Source: Glycomyces sp. TRM65418
Lineage (GTDB): Bacteria; Actinomycetota; Actinomycetes; Mycobacteriales; Micromonosporaceae
Length of the DNA: 64,000 nucleotides
Assembly (NCBI RefSeq): GCF_019710475.1
Contig: NZ_JAJFAX010000001.1
Coordinates: 434,001-498,000, forward strand
Direction: 5' to 3'
Below the pieces are notes generated by a model. The model was not told the DNA's origin. It saw only the letters and a list, made by a program, of their open reading frames with translations, and did not search any database. This document shows, one piece after another, positions 19,699-27,305 of this stretch. Within the stretch, counting starts at the first letter, position 1; each line of letters opens with the position of its first letter. Made by a program: the position numbers and the translations under genes.

Positions 19699-21333
19699 TC
19701 AGATGCGGCTGTTCACGGTGTCGCCGTGCACGGCCGGGTCGTCGTTCATGTCGCTGGTGTCGAGGTCGTTGGTGTTCAGGTCGCCCGTGGCCATGGGTCG
19801 GCCGTTCAGCGCACGGCCGTTCAGGGCGCCGCCGTTCCCGTCGGCGCCCGCCGCGTTGATGTTGAGGGCGTTGACGAGCCCGGTCGTCGAGTATCCGTCT
19901 ACTGTGGGCACTGTGACGATCTCGCCGCCGTGGCGGCGGACCGTGTGCGCCTCGGGGAGCGGGAGCCCGTCGTAGTCGCCGCCCTTGACCCACACGTCGG
20001 GCCGGAGCCGGTCGAGCACGCGGTCGGGGGTCGGCTCGTCGAAGACCGCGACGGCGTCGACCGCGGTGAGCGCCATGAGCATTTCGGCGCGTGCGGCGGC
20101 GGGCAGGATCGGTCGGCCGGGGCCCTTGAGCTCCTGGATCGACCGGTCCGAGTTGAGGCAGACGACGAGGGCGTCGCCCATGGCGCGGGCGCGGCGCAGG
20201 AGGCTCACGTGCCCGGGGTGGAGCAGGTCGAAGCACCCCCCGGTGGCGACGAGCGTGCCGCCGCCGCCGCGGATCCGCTCGGCCAGCGCGAAGGCGTCGG
20301 CCGGTTCGGAGGTCGCTGGGGGCGCGGCGGCCTCGCCGGTCCGCACCGTGTCGGCGTCGCCGCGCGAGGCGGCGGACCCGACGTTCACCTGCGAGGCGGC
20401 GTCGTCGTGGGACCGTTCGCCGACGGCTCCCGCGCCGCCGGCGGCGACGAACTCGGAGGCGGCGGCCACGGCGGACGCGACGGCGTGCGTGAGGTCGAGG
20501 CCGCGCAGGAGCGCGGTGGCCGCGGCCGCGCTGAAGCGGTCGCCCGCGCCGCACGTGTCCGTCCAGTGCGCCGAGGACGCCGCTGCGGGCGGGCTGATGC
20601 GTTCGACCCGGTGGGCGGTGGCGATGGTGGCGCCGCGTTCGCCTTCGGTGACGGCGACCGCTTCGCACGCGAAGGCGGCGCGCAGGGCCGCGGCGAGCTC
20701 GGCGACGTCGTGGTCGCCGGGCGCGAGGCGGCGGGCCTCGGCGAGGTTCGGGGTCACCAGGGCCGTGCCGCGCACCGGCGGCGGCCCCTTCGGATGCGGG
20801 TCCCACACGATCGGGATGTCGAGGGCGCGTTGCGCGAGCAGCCGGCGCAGCCCCGGGTGGGCGGCGAGCCCGCGGCCGTAGTCGGCCACGAGCACCGCGT
20901 CGGCGCACTGCAGGGCGGTGAACGCCTCGGGGACGAGACCGCCGTCGGGGGCGCGCCCGTCGCCGTCGTCGACGCGGGTGACGAGCTGCCCGGAGGCGCG
21001 GATGCGGATCTTGCGCACGGTGGTGCCGCACAGCGGCACCGCGGCGAGGTCGACCTGCGGGGCGAGCAGCTCGCGGAGCTGCCGCCCGGCCGGGTCGTCG
21101 CCGATCGCGGTCACGAGGCCGACGGCCGGCGCGGTCAGCCCCTGGCAGTCGGCGGCGGCGAGGACGGCGGCGAGCCCGGCCCCGCCGGGGCGGCGGACCT
21201 CGCTCTGGGCGTCCACGACCGGCACGGGCGCTTCGGGGCACAGCCGCTCGGAGCGGCCGTCCAGGTCGACGTCGAGGAACGCGTCGCCGACGACCACCAG
21301 CCGTTTGCGGCCGTTCGGGCTGCGGTGCGTCAT
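19699..21333 (-). CDS. hldE: Bifunctional heptose 7-phosphate kinase / heptose 1-phosphate nucleotidyltransferase
   Basis: Deduced 544 residues. The PfkB-type kinase domain (about 10-305) has the catalytic GAGD at 262-265 in TDTCGAGDRFSAA and phosphorylates D-glycero-D-manno-heptose 7-phosphate at C1. A 40-residue Ala/Ser/Asp linker leads to a cytidylyltransferase-fold domain (about 350-490) with HPGH at 372-375 in GGCFDLLHPGHVSLL, which makes the ADP-heptose. E. coli HldE ends at the GYSTTGLV motif; here about 54 extra residues follow (490-544), Asn/Asp/Gly-rich with repeats (ALNGRALNGR, DLNTNDLDTSDMNDD). ATG 21333 overlaps the gmhA stop by 4 nt, so the two are coupled. Confidence 0.93.
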   Translation of the reverse strand: MTHRSPNGRKRLVVVGDAFLDVDLDGRSERLCPEAPVPVVDAQSEVRRPGGAGLAAVLAAADCQGLTAPAVGLVTAIGDDPAGRQLRELLAPQVDLAAVPLCGTTVRKIRIRASGQLVTRVDDGDGRAPDGGLVPEAFTALQCADAVLVADYGRGLAAHPGLRRLLAQRALDIPIVWDPHPKGPPPVRGTALVTPNLAEARRLAPGDHDVAELAAALRAAFACEAVAVTEGERGATIATAHRVERISPPAAASSAHWTDTCGAGDRFSAAAATALLRGLDLTHAVASAVAAASEFVAAGGAGAVGERSHDDAASQVNVGSAASRGDADTVRTGEAAAPPATSEPADAFALAERIRGGGGTLVATGGCFDLLHPGHVSLLRRARAMGDALVVCLNSDRSIQELKGPGRPILPAAARAEMLMALTAVDAVAVFDEPTPDRVLDRLRPDVWVKGGDYDGLPLPEAHTVRRHGGEIVTVPTVDGYSTTGLVNALNINAAGADGNGGALNGRALNGRPMATGDLNTNDLDTSDMNDDPAVHGDTVNSRI

Positions 21334-21923
21334 GGCCGGGCTCCGATCGCCGCGTCGAAGGCCTCGCAGAGGGCGTGGACGATCGCCAGGTGCGCCTCCT
21401 GCACGGTGGCGGTGGTGTCGGCGTCGACGCTGATCGCGTCGTCGGCGAGGGTCGCGAGCGGGTTCGGCGCGGGACCGGTCAGGCCCCACACGGTCAGTCC
21501 CTCCTGGAGTCCGGCCTTGGCGGCCTGGATGACGTTCTGGCTCGTGCCGCTCGTGGACAGCGCTATGAGGACGTCCCCGGGGCGGCCGTGGGCGCGGACC
21601 TGGCGGGCGAAGTACTCGTGCTCGCCGTAGTCGTTGAGGATGGCGGTGGCCGCGGAGGTGTCGGCGTGCAGGGCGATCGCCGAGAACGGCGGCCGGTCGA
21701 GGCGGAAGCGCCCCACCAGTTCCCCGCTCAGGTGCTGCGCCTCGGCCGCCGAACCGCCGTTGCCGCAGGTGAGCAGGCGGCCTCCGCCGCTGAGGACCTC
21801 GGCGAGGTGCGCGGCCCAGCGGGCCACGCGCGGCGCCTGGTCCTCCAGGCGCTCCATGGCCGTGCCGAGCCGCCGCCAATGGCTCGCGGCGTCCGGCGTC
21901 TGCACCGTGGATTCGTCGGTCAT
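21330..21923 (-). CDS. gmhA: Sedoheptulose 7-phosphate isomerase
   Basis: Deduced 197 residues with one SIS domain; converts sedoheptulose 7-phosphate to D-glycero-D-manno-heptose 7-phosphate, the first step of nucleotide-heptose synthesis. GmhA hallmarks: LTCGNGGSAAEAQHLSGELV (phosphate-binding loop plus catalytic Glu region), LIALSTSGTSQNVIQAA and VQEAHLAIVHALCE with the catalytic His. Length fits the family (about 190). It overlaps hldE by 4 nt and follows the second GT9 gene by 30 nt. Confidence 0.95.
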   Translation of the reverse strand: MTDESTVQTPDAASHWRRLGTAMERLEDQAPRVARWAAHLAEVLSGGGRLLTCGNGGSAAEAQHLSGELVGRFRLDRPPFSAIALHADTSAATAILNDYGEHEYFARQVRAHGRPGDVLIALSTSGTSQNVIQAAKAGLQEGLTVWGLTGPAPNPLATLADDAISVDADTTATVQEAHLAIVHALCEAFDAAIGARP

Positions 21924-21953
21924 AGCGGGTGCCTTCCTTTCCTCAGCGTCAGT

Positions 21954-22976
21954 TCATATCCCCGCGGTCGCGGCCGCGAGCGAGTCGACGGCCTCGGCCA
22001 CGTCCATGGGGGACACCGTTTCGAGGCACGGGTGGCGGGGGACGGGGCAGTGCCGGGCGCGGGTGTCGCGGCAGGCGGCGTGCTGGTCCCCGAGGAGCAC
22101 GTGCGGGACCCGGTAGGGCCCCCATTTGACGGCGGGGACGACGGGCGCGAAGAGGCTCACCACGGGCGTGCCGACGGCCGCGGCCACGTGGGCGGCGGCC
22201 GTGTTCGGCGCGACCAGGGCGTCGGCCCGGTCGATGACGGCGGCGAGTTCGGGCAGGTCGGTCCGGCCGCCGAGGTCGATCGCGCGACCGTGGGCGACGC
22301 GGACGGTGAGCGGCCGTTCGTCGGGCGAGCCGGTGACGACGACGTCGCGGCCGGCGGCCGCGAGGGTGTCGACGATCGCCGCGAGGCGCGGCGGCGACAT
22401 GCGCCGGGCCGGGGCCGAGGCCCCGGGGTGGACGACGACGTACGAGGCGGGAAGACCGAGGTGGCCGATGTCGGGGAGGGGCCGGGCCAGCGCGAGGCGT
22501 CCGTCGTCGCCTTCGGGGAGCGCGAACCCGGCCGCCTCGGCCAGGTGCAGCGCCCGTTCGGGTTCGGGGAGCGCTTCGGGGACGTGCAGGCGCAGGTCGA
22601 GCAGCGACCCCGGGTAGTCGGTGCTGATCGCGCCGACCCACGGGACGTGCGCGAGGCGCAGCATGAGCGCGGTCGGCAGCGGCGACTGGTGGAAGGAGGT
22701 GAGGATGAGCGCGGTGTCGAAGCCCCCCTCGGCGATCCGGGCCCGGATCGCCTCGAAGTCGTTCGGGTCGAGCGGCTGCGGCTCGGGGTCGATCCAGGGC
22801 GCGCGCCAGGAGATCACCTCGTCGACGCCGGGCAGGAGCGCGGCGGCGGCCGCGCCGCGCGGCCCGGCGAGGACGGTGACCGAGTCGGATCCGGCGGCCG
22901 CGGCGCGGATGCACGGCCCGGCGAGCAGGACGTCCCCGAGGTTGTCCTGGCGCACGATGAGGGTCTTGGCGCTCAT
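21954..22976 (-). CDS. Second glycosyltransferase family 9 enzyme
   Basis: Deduced 340 residues. The N-terminus TLIVRQDNLGDVLLAGPCIR carries the GT9 acceptor-side motif with the Asp used as base. The donor half has VVVHPGASAPARRMSPPRLA and PNTAAAHVAAAVGTPVVSLF. CRDTRARHCPVPRHPC near the C-terminus adds clustered Cys also seen in some WaaF-like enzymes. A likely heptosyl- or ADP-sugar transferase acting in sequence with the GT9 at 18001. The start overlaps the GT2-GmhB stop by 4 nt. Confidence 0.9.
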   Translation of the reverse strand: MSAKTLIVRQDNLGDVLLAGPCIRAAAAGSDSVTVLAGPRGAAAAALLPGVDEVISWRAPWIDPEPQPLDPNDFEAIRARIAEGGFDTALILTSFHQSPLPTALMLRLAHVPWVGAISTDYPGSLLDLRLHVPEALPEPERALHLAEAAGFALPEGDDGRLALARPLPDIGHLGLPASYVVVHPGASAPARRMSPPRLAAIVDTLAAAGRDVVVTGSPDERPLTVRVAHGRAIDLGGRTDLPELAAVIDRADALVAPNTAAAHVAAAVGTPVVSLFAPVVPAVKWGPYRVPHVLLGDQHAACRDTRARHCPVPRHPCLETVSPMDVAEAVDSLAAATAGI

Positions 22977-24502
22977 GCGACGTCTCCCAACGCGATGTTG
23001 ACCGCCTCGCACAGGTCCCGTGCGACCGCGCCCCGCTCGCGGGCCAGGGCGACCTCCTCGGGCCGGGTGCGCTTGGTGGGGACCAGGATCGCGCGGGCGC
23101 CGGCCGCCCACGCCGCTTCCATGTCGGCCCCGATGTCGCCGATCATGACGCACCGTTCGGGCCGGGCCCCGAGCTCCTCGGCGGCTTCGAGGATGAGCCG
23201 CGGCGAGGGCTTGCGGCAGTCGCAGCCGTCCAGGTGCGGGCAGACCTTCCAGGTCTCGAACGGGCCGAGCAGCTCGTCGACGCGGCGGTTCACGGCCTCC
23301 AGTTCGGCCTCGGTGATGAGGCCGCGGGCGACGCCGGACTGGTTCGACACGACCCCGGTCGGGATCGCGGCGGCCCGGACGCGGCTCATCGCGAGCGCGG
23401 CCTCGGGCAGCGGCGTGACCTTGGCGGGGTCGTTCAGGTAGGGGCCGTCCTCGATGAGCGTGTCGTCGCGGTCGAACAGGATCGCGTCGGGCCTCGGCGG
23501 CACGCGGTGGCGGAGGGTGCCGACGACGTTCCAGTAGACCGCGGCGGGCGGGATGAGGACGCTGGAGAGCGCCATGTCCGCGATCTCGGTGGCCCGCAGC
23601 GGGCCGTGCGCGATGCGGGAGGCGGCGAACCGCCCGGTCATGGCGGCCCAGGCCGCGGCGGCCGGCGCGGCGAAGCGGCGGCGGCGCGCCGTCCCGTACA
23701 GGGCCGCGGCTCCGAGGACGCTCGTGGTCAGGTGGAAGGCGAAGCGGGAGCGCCGCTCGCCGCAGCGTTCGCGCCAGGTGAGGCCGTGCTTGGCGCGCAT
23801 GAGCGCGTTGTCGGCGTTGCCGACCTGCTCGCGGACGCTGGAGAGGAAGCCCTTCGGCCGGGCCGGGTGCTGGGTGCGGCGCGTGCCTTCGGCGATGCGC
23901 CAACCGGCGTCGACCACCCGCAGCGCCAGGTCGCTGTCCTCCCGGAAGGCGCGGGTGAAGCGGTCGTCGAAGCCGCCCACGGCCTGGAGCACGTCCCGGC
24001 GGTAGGCCATGTCCGCGGTGATCCAGCGGGCGTCGGCCAGCGCCGCGGTACGGCGCTCGGCGTCGGTGGGCGCGTGGTCCTCGGGCGGGGGCACTTCGAT
24101 GCGGCCCTGGGAGCCGCCGTCCTCGCCGCCGACGAGATCGAGGTCGCGGGCGAGGTCGGCGAACCAGCCGGTGCCGGGGATGACGTCGTCGTCGAGGAAC
24201 GCGATCCACTCGGTGTCGGCTGCGCGCCAGCCGAGGTTGCGGGCGGCGGCGGGGCCGTGCCCGTAGGAGCGGAGCGTCCCGGTGCGGAACGGCATCGGCG
24301 GCAGGTCGAGGTGGTCGGGCCGGGGGCGGTCGTCGACGAGGATGAGCTTCGCCGGGCGCGGCCCCTCGGCGGCGGCCAGCGCGAGCAGGAGCGTGTGCAG
24401 GCTCTCGCGGCCGACGGTCGGGACGACGACGGTGACGTGGTCGAGCGTGGGCTCGCCGGGCGCTGCGGCCTGGCGGCGCTGCGGGTGCGGTGCCTCGTTC
24501 AT
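22973..24502 (-). CDS. Fusion: GT2 glycosyltransferase plus heptose-bisphosphate phosphatase (GmhB)
   Basis: Deduced 509 residues. Residues about 20-330 are a GT-A glycosyltransferase: VTVVVPTVGRESL, the LDDDVIPG metal motif at 103-110, and the acceptor segment AFREDSDLALRVVDAGW. Residues 338-509 are an HAD phosphatase of the GmhB class: FDRDDTLIEDGPYLN (DxDxT), VSNQSGVARG, the zinc loop CPHLDGCDCRKPSP and IGDIGADMEAA. GmhB removes the C7 phosphate of heptose 1,7-bisphosphate between the two HldE reactions. GmhB is normally a free protein of about 190 residues, so the fusion ties precursor synthesis to a transferase. It overlaps its neighbours by 4 nt on both sides. Confidence 0.9.
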   Translation of the reverse strand: MNEAPHPQRRQAAAPGEPTLDHVTVVVPTVGRESLHTLLLALAAAEGPRPAKLILVDDRPRPDHLDLPPMPFRTGTLRSYGHGPAAARNLGWRAADTEWIAFLDDDVIPGTGWFADLARDLDLVGGEDGGSQGRIEVPPPEDHAPTDAERRTAALADARWITADMAYRRDVLQAVGGFDDRFTRAFREDSDLALRVVDAGWRIAEGTRRTQHPARPKGFLSSVREQVGNADNALMRAKHGLTWRERCGERRSRFAFHLTTSVLGAAALYGTARRRRFAAPAAAAWAAMTGRFAASRIAHGPLRATEIADMALSSVLIPPAAVYWNVVGTLRHRVPPRPDAILFDRDDTLIEDGPYLNDPAKVTPLPEAALAMSRVRAAAIPTGVVSNQSGVARGLITEAELEAVNRRVDELLGPFETWKVCPHLDGCDCRKPSPRLILEAAEELGARPERCVMIGDIGADMEAAWAAGARAILVPTKRTRPEEVALARERGAVARDLCEAVNIALGDVA

Positions 24503-26124
24503 CGCCGCCTCACCGTGAACGGTCCGATGGCGAGCAGGTCGATCGGGGAGGACCCGAAGCACTCCATGGCGTCCTGGGGCGAGTCGACCATGGGCCGTCC
24601 GGCGGTGTTGAAGCTGGTGTTGACCACGGCGGGCAGCTGGGTGAGCCGCTCGAACTCGGTGAGCATCGCCCCCAGGAGGGGCTGCTCGGCCGGGTCGACG
24701 GTCTGGACGCGCGCGGTGTCGTCCACGTGCGTCACCGCGGGCAGGCGGCCCTGCCAGTCGGGATGGACGTCGTGGACGAAGAGCATGTACGGCGAGGGGA
24801 TCGGACCGCGCGAGAAGACCTCGGGGGCGCGGTCGAGGAGCACCATGGGCGCGATGGGCCGGAAGCGTTCGCGGCCTTTGACGGCGTTGAGCCGGTCGAG
24901 GTTCGCGGCCCGGCCCGGGTGCGCCATCAGCGAGCGCTGCCCGAGGGCGCGGGGCCCGAACTCGCTGCGGCCTTGGAACCATCCGACGATGCCGTCGTCG
25001 GCGAGGGCCGCGGCGACGCGGGTCGCGAGGTTGTCGGGGCGCTCGTACGGGAGGTCGGCGCGCTTGAGCTCGGCCTCGATCGCGTCCTCGCTCCAGCCGC
25101 GCCCGAGCGCGGCGTCGCGCATGGGCTCGGGCGTGTCGCCGAGTTCGACCGCGACGTGGAGGGCCGCGCCCAGCGCGGTCCCGGCGTCGCCGGCGGCGGG
25201 CTGGACCCACACGTTCGCGAAGGGGCCTTCGGCGTGGAGGCGGGTGTTGGCGACGCAGTTGAGCGCCACGCCGCCGGCGAGCGCGAGGTTCGTGGCGCCG
25301 GTCTCGGCGTGGGTCCAGTGCGCGAGTTCGAGCAGGACGTCTTCGACGCGCCGCTGCACGCTGGCGGCCAGGTCGGCGTGCGCCGCGGTCGGCTCCTGCC
25401 CCGGCTGCCTCGGCGGGACGAGACGGCTCCAGTCGATCGGCTCGGTGACGAAGCCGCCGTCGCCGGTGGTGCGCACGGCCTGGGTGAGCTCGGGCAGGAA
25501 CTGGGGACTGCCGTAGGAGGCGAGGGCCATGACCTTGTACTCGTCACTGGAGCGCTGGAAGCCCAGGTGCACGGTGACGTCCTCGTAGAGCAGACCGAGG
25601 GAGTGCGGGAGGGCCTGGGACGCGAACTCGACGAGCTTGCCGCCGCTGTAGCGGCCCGCGAGGTGCGAGGCGCACTCGCCGCGGCCGTCGGCCACGATGA
25701 CGGCGGTGTCGCCGTGCGGGCCCGCCAGCGCGGCGGAGGCGGCGTGCGCGACGTGGTGGCGCACGAAGACTACTTTGGACGGATCGAGGCCCGGCAGGGC
25801 GGTCTGCATGAACCACGGCGTCCGGCGGGCGTAGGAGGTGCGCAGCGACTCCCACTGGGGGTCCTGGCCCGGGCCGTCGGGGATGACCGCGTCGGGGTCG
25901 TAGGAATAGGCGACGGCGTCGAGGTCGGCGGCCTCGATCCCGGCTTGGGCGAGGCACCAGGCCATGGCCTGCTCGGGAAGCTCCCATGCCGAGAACGGCA
26001 CCGGGCGCTTGCCGTGCTTGCGGCGGCTGAAGCGCTCTTCCTCCGCGGCGGCGACGATGCGGCCGTCGACGACGAGGGCCGCTGCTGGATCGTGGAAGAT
26101 GGCGTTGACGCCGAGTACTTTCAC
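24499..26124 (-). CDS. NodU/CmcH-family O-carbamoyltransferase
   Basis: Deduced 541 residues. Transfers a carbamoyl group from carbamoyl phosphate to a hydroxyl, often on a sugar, through a carbamoyl-adenylate. The N-terminal Kae1-like domain begins VLGVNAIFHDPAAALVVDG and carries the metal-binding VRHHVAHAASA. LALAGGVALNCVAN is the family signature. The C-terminal YrdC-like part contains GRSEFGPRALGQRSLMAHP and RFRPIAPMVL. First gene of the leftward glycan operon, overlapping the GT2-GmhB fusion by 4 nt, so the likely acceptor is the heptose-containing glycan or its precursor. Confidence 0.92.
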   Translation of the reverse strand: MKVLGVNAIFHDPAAALVVDGRIVAAAEEERFSRRKHGKRPVPFSAWELPEQAMAWCLAQAGIEAADLDAVAYSYDPDAVIPDGPGQDPQWESLRTSYARRTPWFMQTALPGLDPSKVVFVRHHVAHAASAALAGPHGDTAVIVADGRGECASHLAGRYSGGKLVEFASQALPHSLGLLYEDVTVHLGFQRSSDEYKVMALASYGSPQFLPELTQAVRTTGDGGFVTEPIDWSRLVPPRQPGQEPTAAHADLAASVQRRVEDVLLELAHWTHAETGATNLALAGGVALNCVANTRLHAEGPFANVWVQPAAGDAGTALGAALHVAVELGDTPEPMRDAALGRGWSEDAIEAELKRADLPYERPDNLATRVAAALADDGIVGWFQGRSEFGPRALGQRSLMAHPGRAANLDRLNAVKGRERFRPIAPMVLLDRAPEVFSRGPIPSPYMLFVHDVHPDWQGRLPAVTHVDDTARVQTVDPAEQPLLGAMLTEFERLTQLPAVVNTSFNTAGRPMVDSPQDAMECFGSSPIDLLAIGPFTVRRR

Positions 26125-26261
26125 CGTGGGCCTCCCGTGCCGATGGCGTGATTACCGGTCGTGGTCAACTACCCGCAGGCTTCTCCGATAAACGCTTCGC
26201 AGGTGAAGCGGTATAGTGTTCCCGCAGGTGTGGGGCTTGGAAGTGGGGGTACCCCCGCCCG
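26125..26261. promoter_or_regulatory. Divergent promoter region of the glycan operon
   Basis: This 137-bp spacer separates the leftward carbamoyltransferase-heptose operon from the rightward GT2 gene. A -10-like TATAGT is at 26212-26217 on the plus strand. Just upstream is an inverted repeat GCTTC (26194-26198) / GAAGC (26205-26209), a candidate operator. This is the only evident promoter region for the leftward genes from 26124 down to 18001. Confidence 0.5.
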
Positions 26262-27149
26262 ATGCTCGATGCGCGGACCACCGTGGTGATCGCGACGCGA
26301 AACCGCGGACCTGAACTGGAGAAGACCATTGAGGAGATTTGCGGGCTGGACCCGGCGCCGCCGGTGATCGTCCTCGACAACGCCTCGGAGGACGACACGG
26401 CCCCCCGGCTCCTGGCCCTGGCGGAACGCCATCGCCAGGTGAGCGGCTTCCGGCTGCCGGTCAACCGGGGCACGGCGGTGCGGAACCTCGGGGTGGTGGC
26501 CGCGCGGACGCCGTATGCCGCGTTCTGCGACGACGATTCGACCTGGGAGCCCGGCGCCCTCCAGCGCGCCGCGGACCTGCTGGACGACCATCCGCGCCTG
26601 GGTCTGGTGGCGGCGCGGACGCTCGTCGGCGAGGAGGGCGCGGAGGACCCGATGAACGCGGCGCTCGCCGACAGCGCCCTGGGGACGCCGCCGGACCTGC
26701 CGGGGCCGGCCGTGCTGGGCTTCCTGGCCTGCGCGGCCGTGGTACGGCGCAAGGCGTTCCTGGAGGTCGGCGGGTTCAGCGAGGTGCTGCGGTTCATCGG
26801 CGAGGAGCGGCTGCTGGCGATGGACCTGGCCGCGAGCGGGTGGGCCGCGTGCTACGCCGAGACGGTGACCGCGCGGCACCGGCCCTCGGAGCACCGGCCG
26901 CCGTCGCCGTGGCGGCGGGCCCGGGAGCTGCGCAACGACGCGCTGACGGCGTGGATGCGCCGCCCGGTGGGCGTCGCGGCCCGCGAGACGCGGGCGCTGG
27001 CGAAGCGGGCGGTGCGGGACCGCCAAGCGGCCAAGGCGATGGCCGAACTCGCGGCGCGGTTCCCGGTCGCGCTGGCGCAGCGCCGCCGGCTCCCCGAAGC
27101 GATCGAAGCCCAGGCGGCGGCGCTGGAAGCGGCCCGGGGAAGGGCCTGA
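26262..27149 (+). CDS. Glycosyltransferase family 2
   Basis: Deduced 295 residues. GT-A fold: TTVVIATRNRGPELEKTI at the start, nucleotide-binding VIVLDNASEDDTAPRLLALA, and the metal motif CDDDSTWEP near residue 90. A C-terminal basic helical region (about 220-290) may contact membranes. Divergent from the carbamoyltransferase, so it is likely part of the same glycan pathway; sugar specificity unknown. The 3' end of the gene contains one copy of a 20-bp direct repeat. Confidence 0.9.
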   Translation: MLDARTTVVIATRNRGPELEKTIEEICGLDPAPPVIVLDNASEDDTAPRLLALAERHRQVSGFRLPVNRGTAVRNLGVVAARTPYAAFCDDDSTWEPGALQRAADLLDDHPRLGLVAARTLVGEEGAEDPMNAALADSALGTPPDLPGPAVLGFLACAAVVRRKAFLEVGGFSEVLRFIGEERLLAMDLAASGWAACYAETVTARHRPSEHRPPSPWRRARELRNDALTAWMRRPVGVAARETRALAKRAVRDRQAAKAMAELAARFPVALAQRRRLPEAIEAQAAALEAARGRA

Positions 27150-27176
27150 CACCGCCCTGGAAGCGGCCCGGGGAAG
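27123..27176. repeat. Twenty-bp direct repeat at the GT2 gene 3' end
   Basis: CTGGAAGCGGCCCGGGGAAG occurs at 27123-27142, inside the last codons of the GT2 gene, and again at 27157-27176 beyond its stop. The period is 34 bp. Probably a small local duplication. Confidence 0.8.
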
Positions 27177-27184
27177 ACGCGGTG

Positions 27185-27207
27185 GCGGGCGGGGCCGAAC
27201 CGCCCGC
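27185..27207. terminator. Hairpin between convergent glycosyltransferase genes
   Basis: Eight-bp arms (27185-27192, 27200-27207) with a 7-nt loop between the convergent GT2 and GT4 genes. Likely shared terminator. Confidence 0.55.
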
Positions 27208-27305
27208 ATACCGGCAGTGATCGGGGCGCCGCCGTGCGGTGAAGCCCCGACCCTGCTCAGCGTTCGTCCTCGGCGCGTCGCGCGGGCCGCTCGCGCCGAC
27301 GCCGC

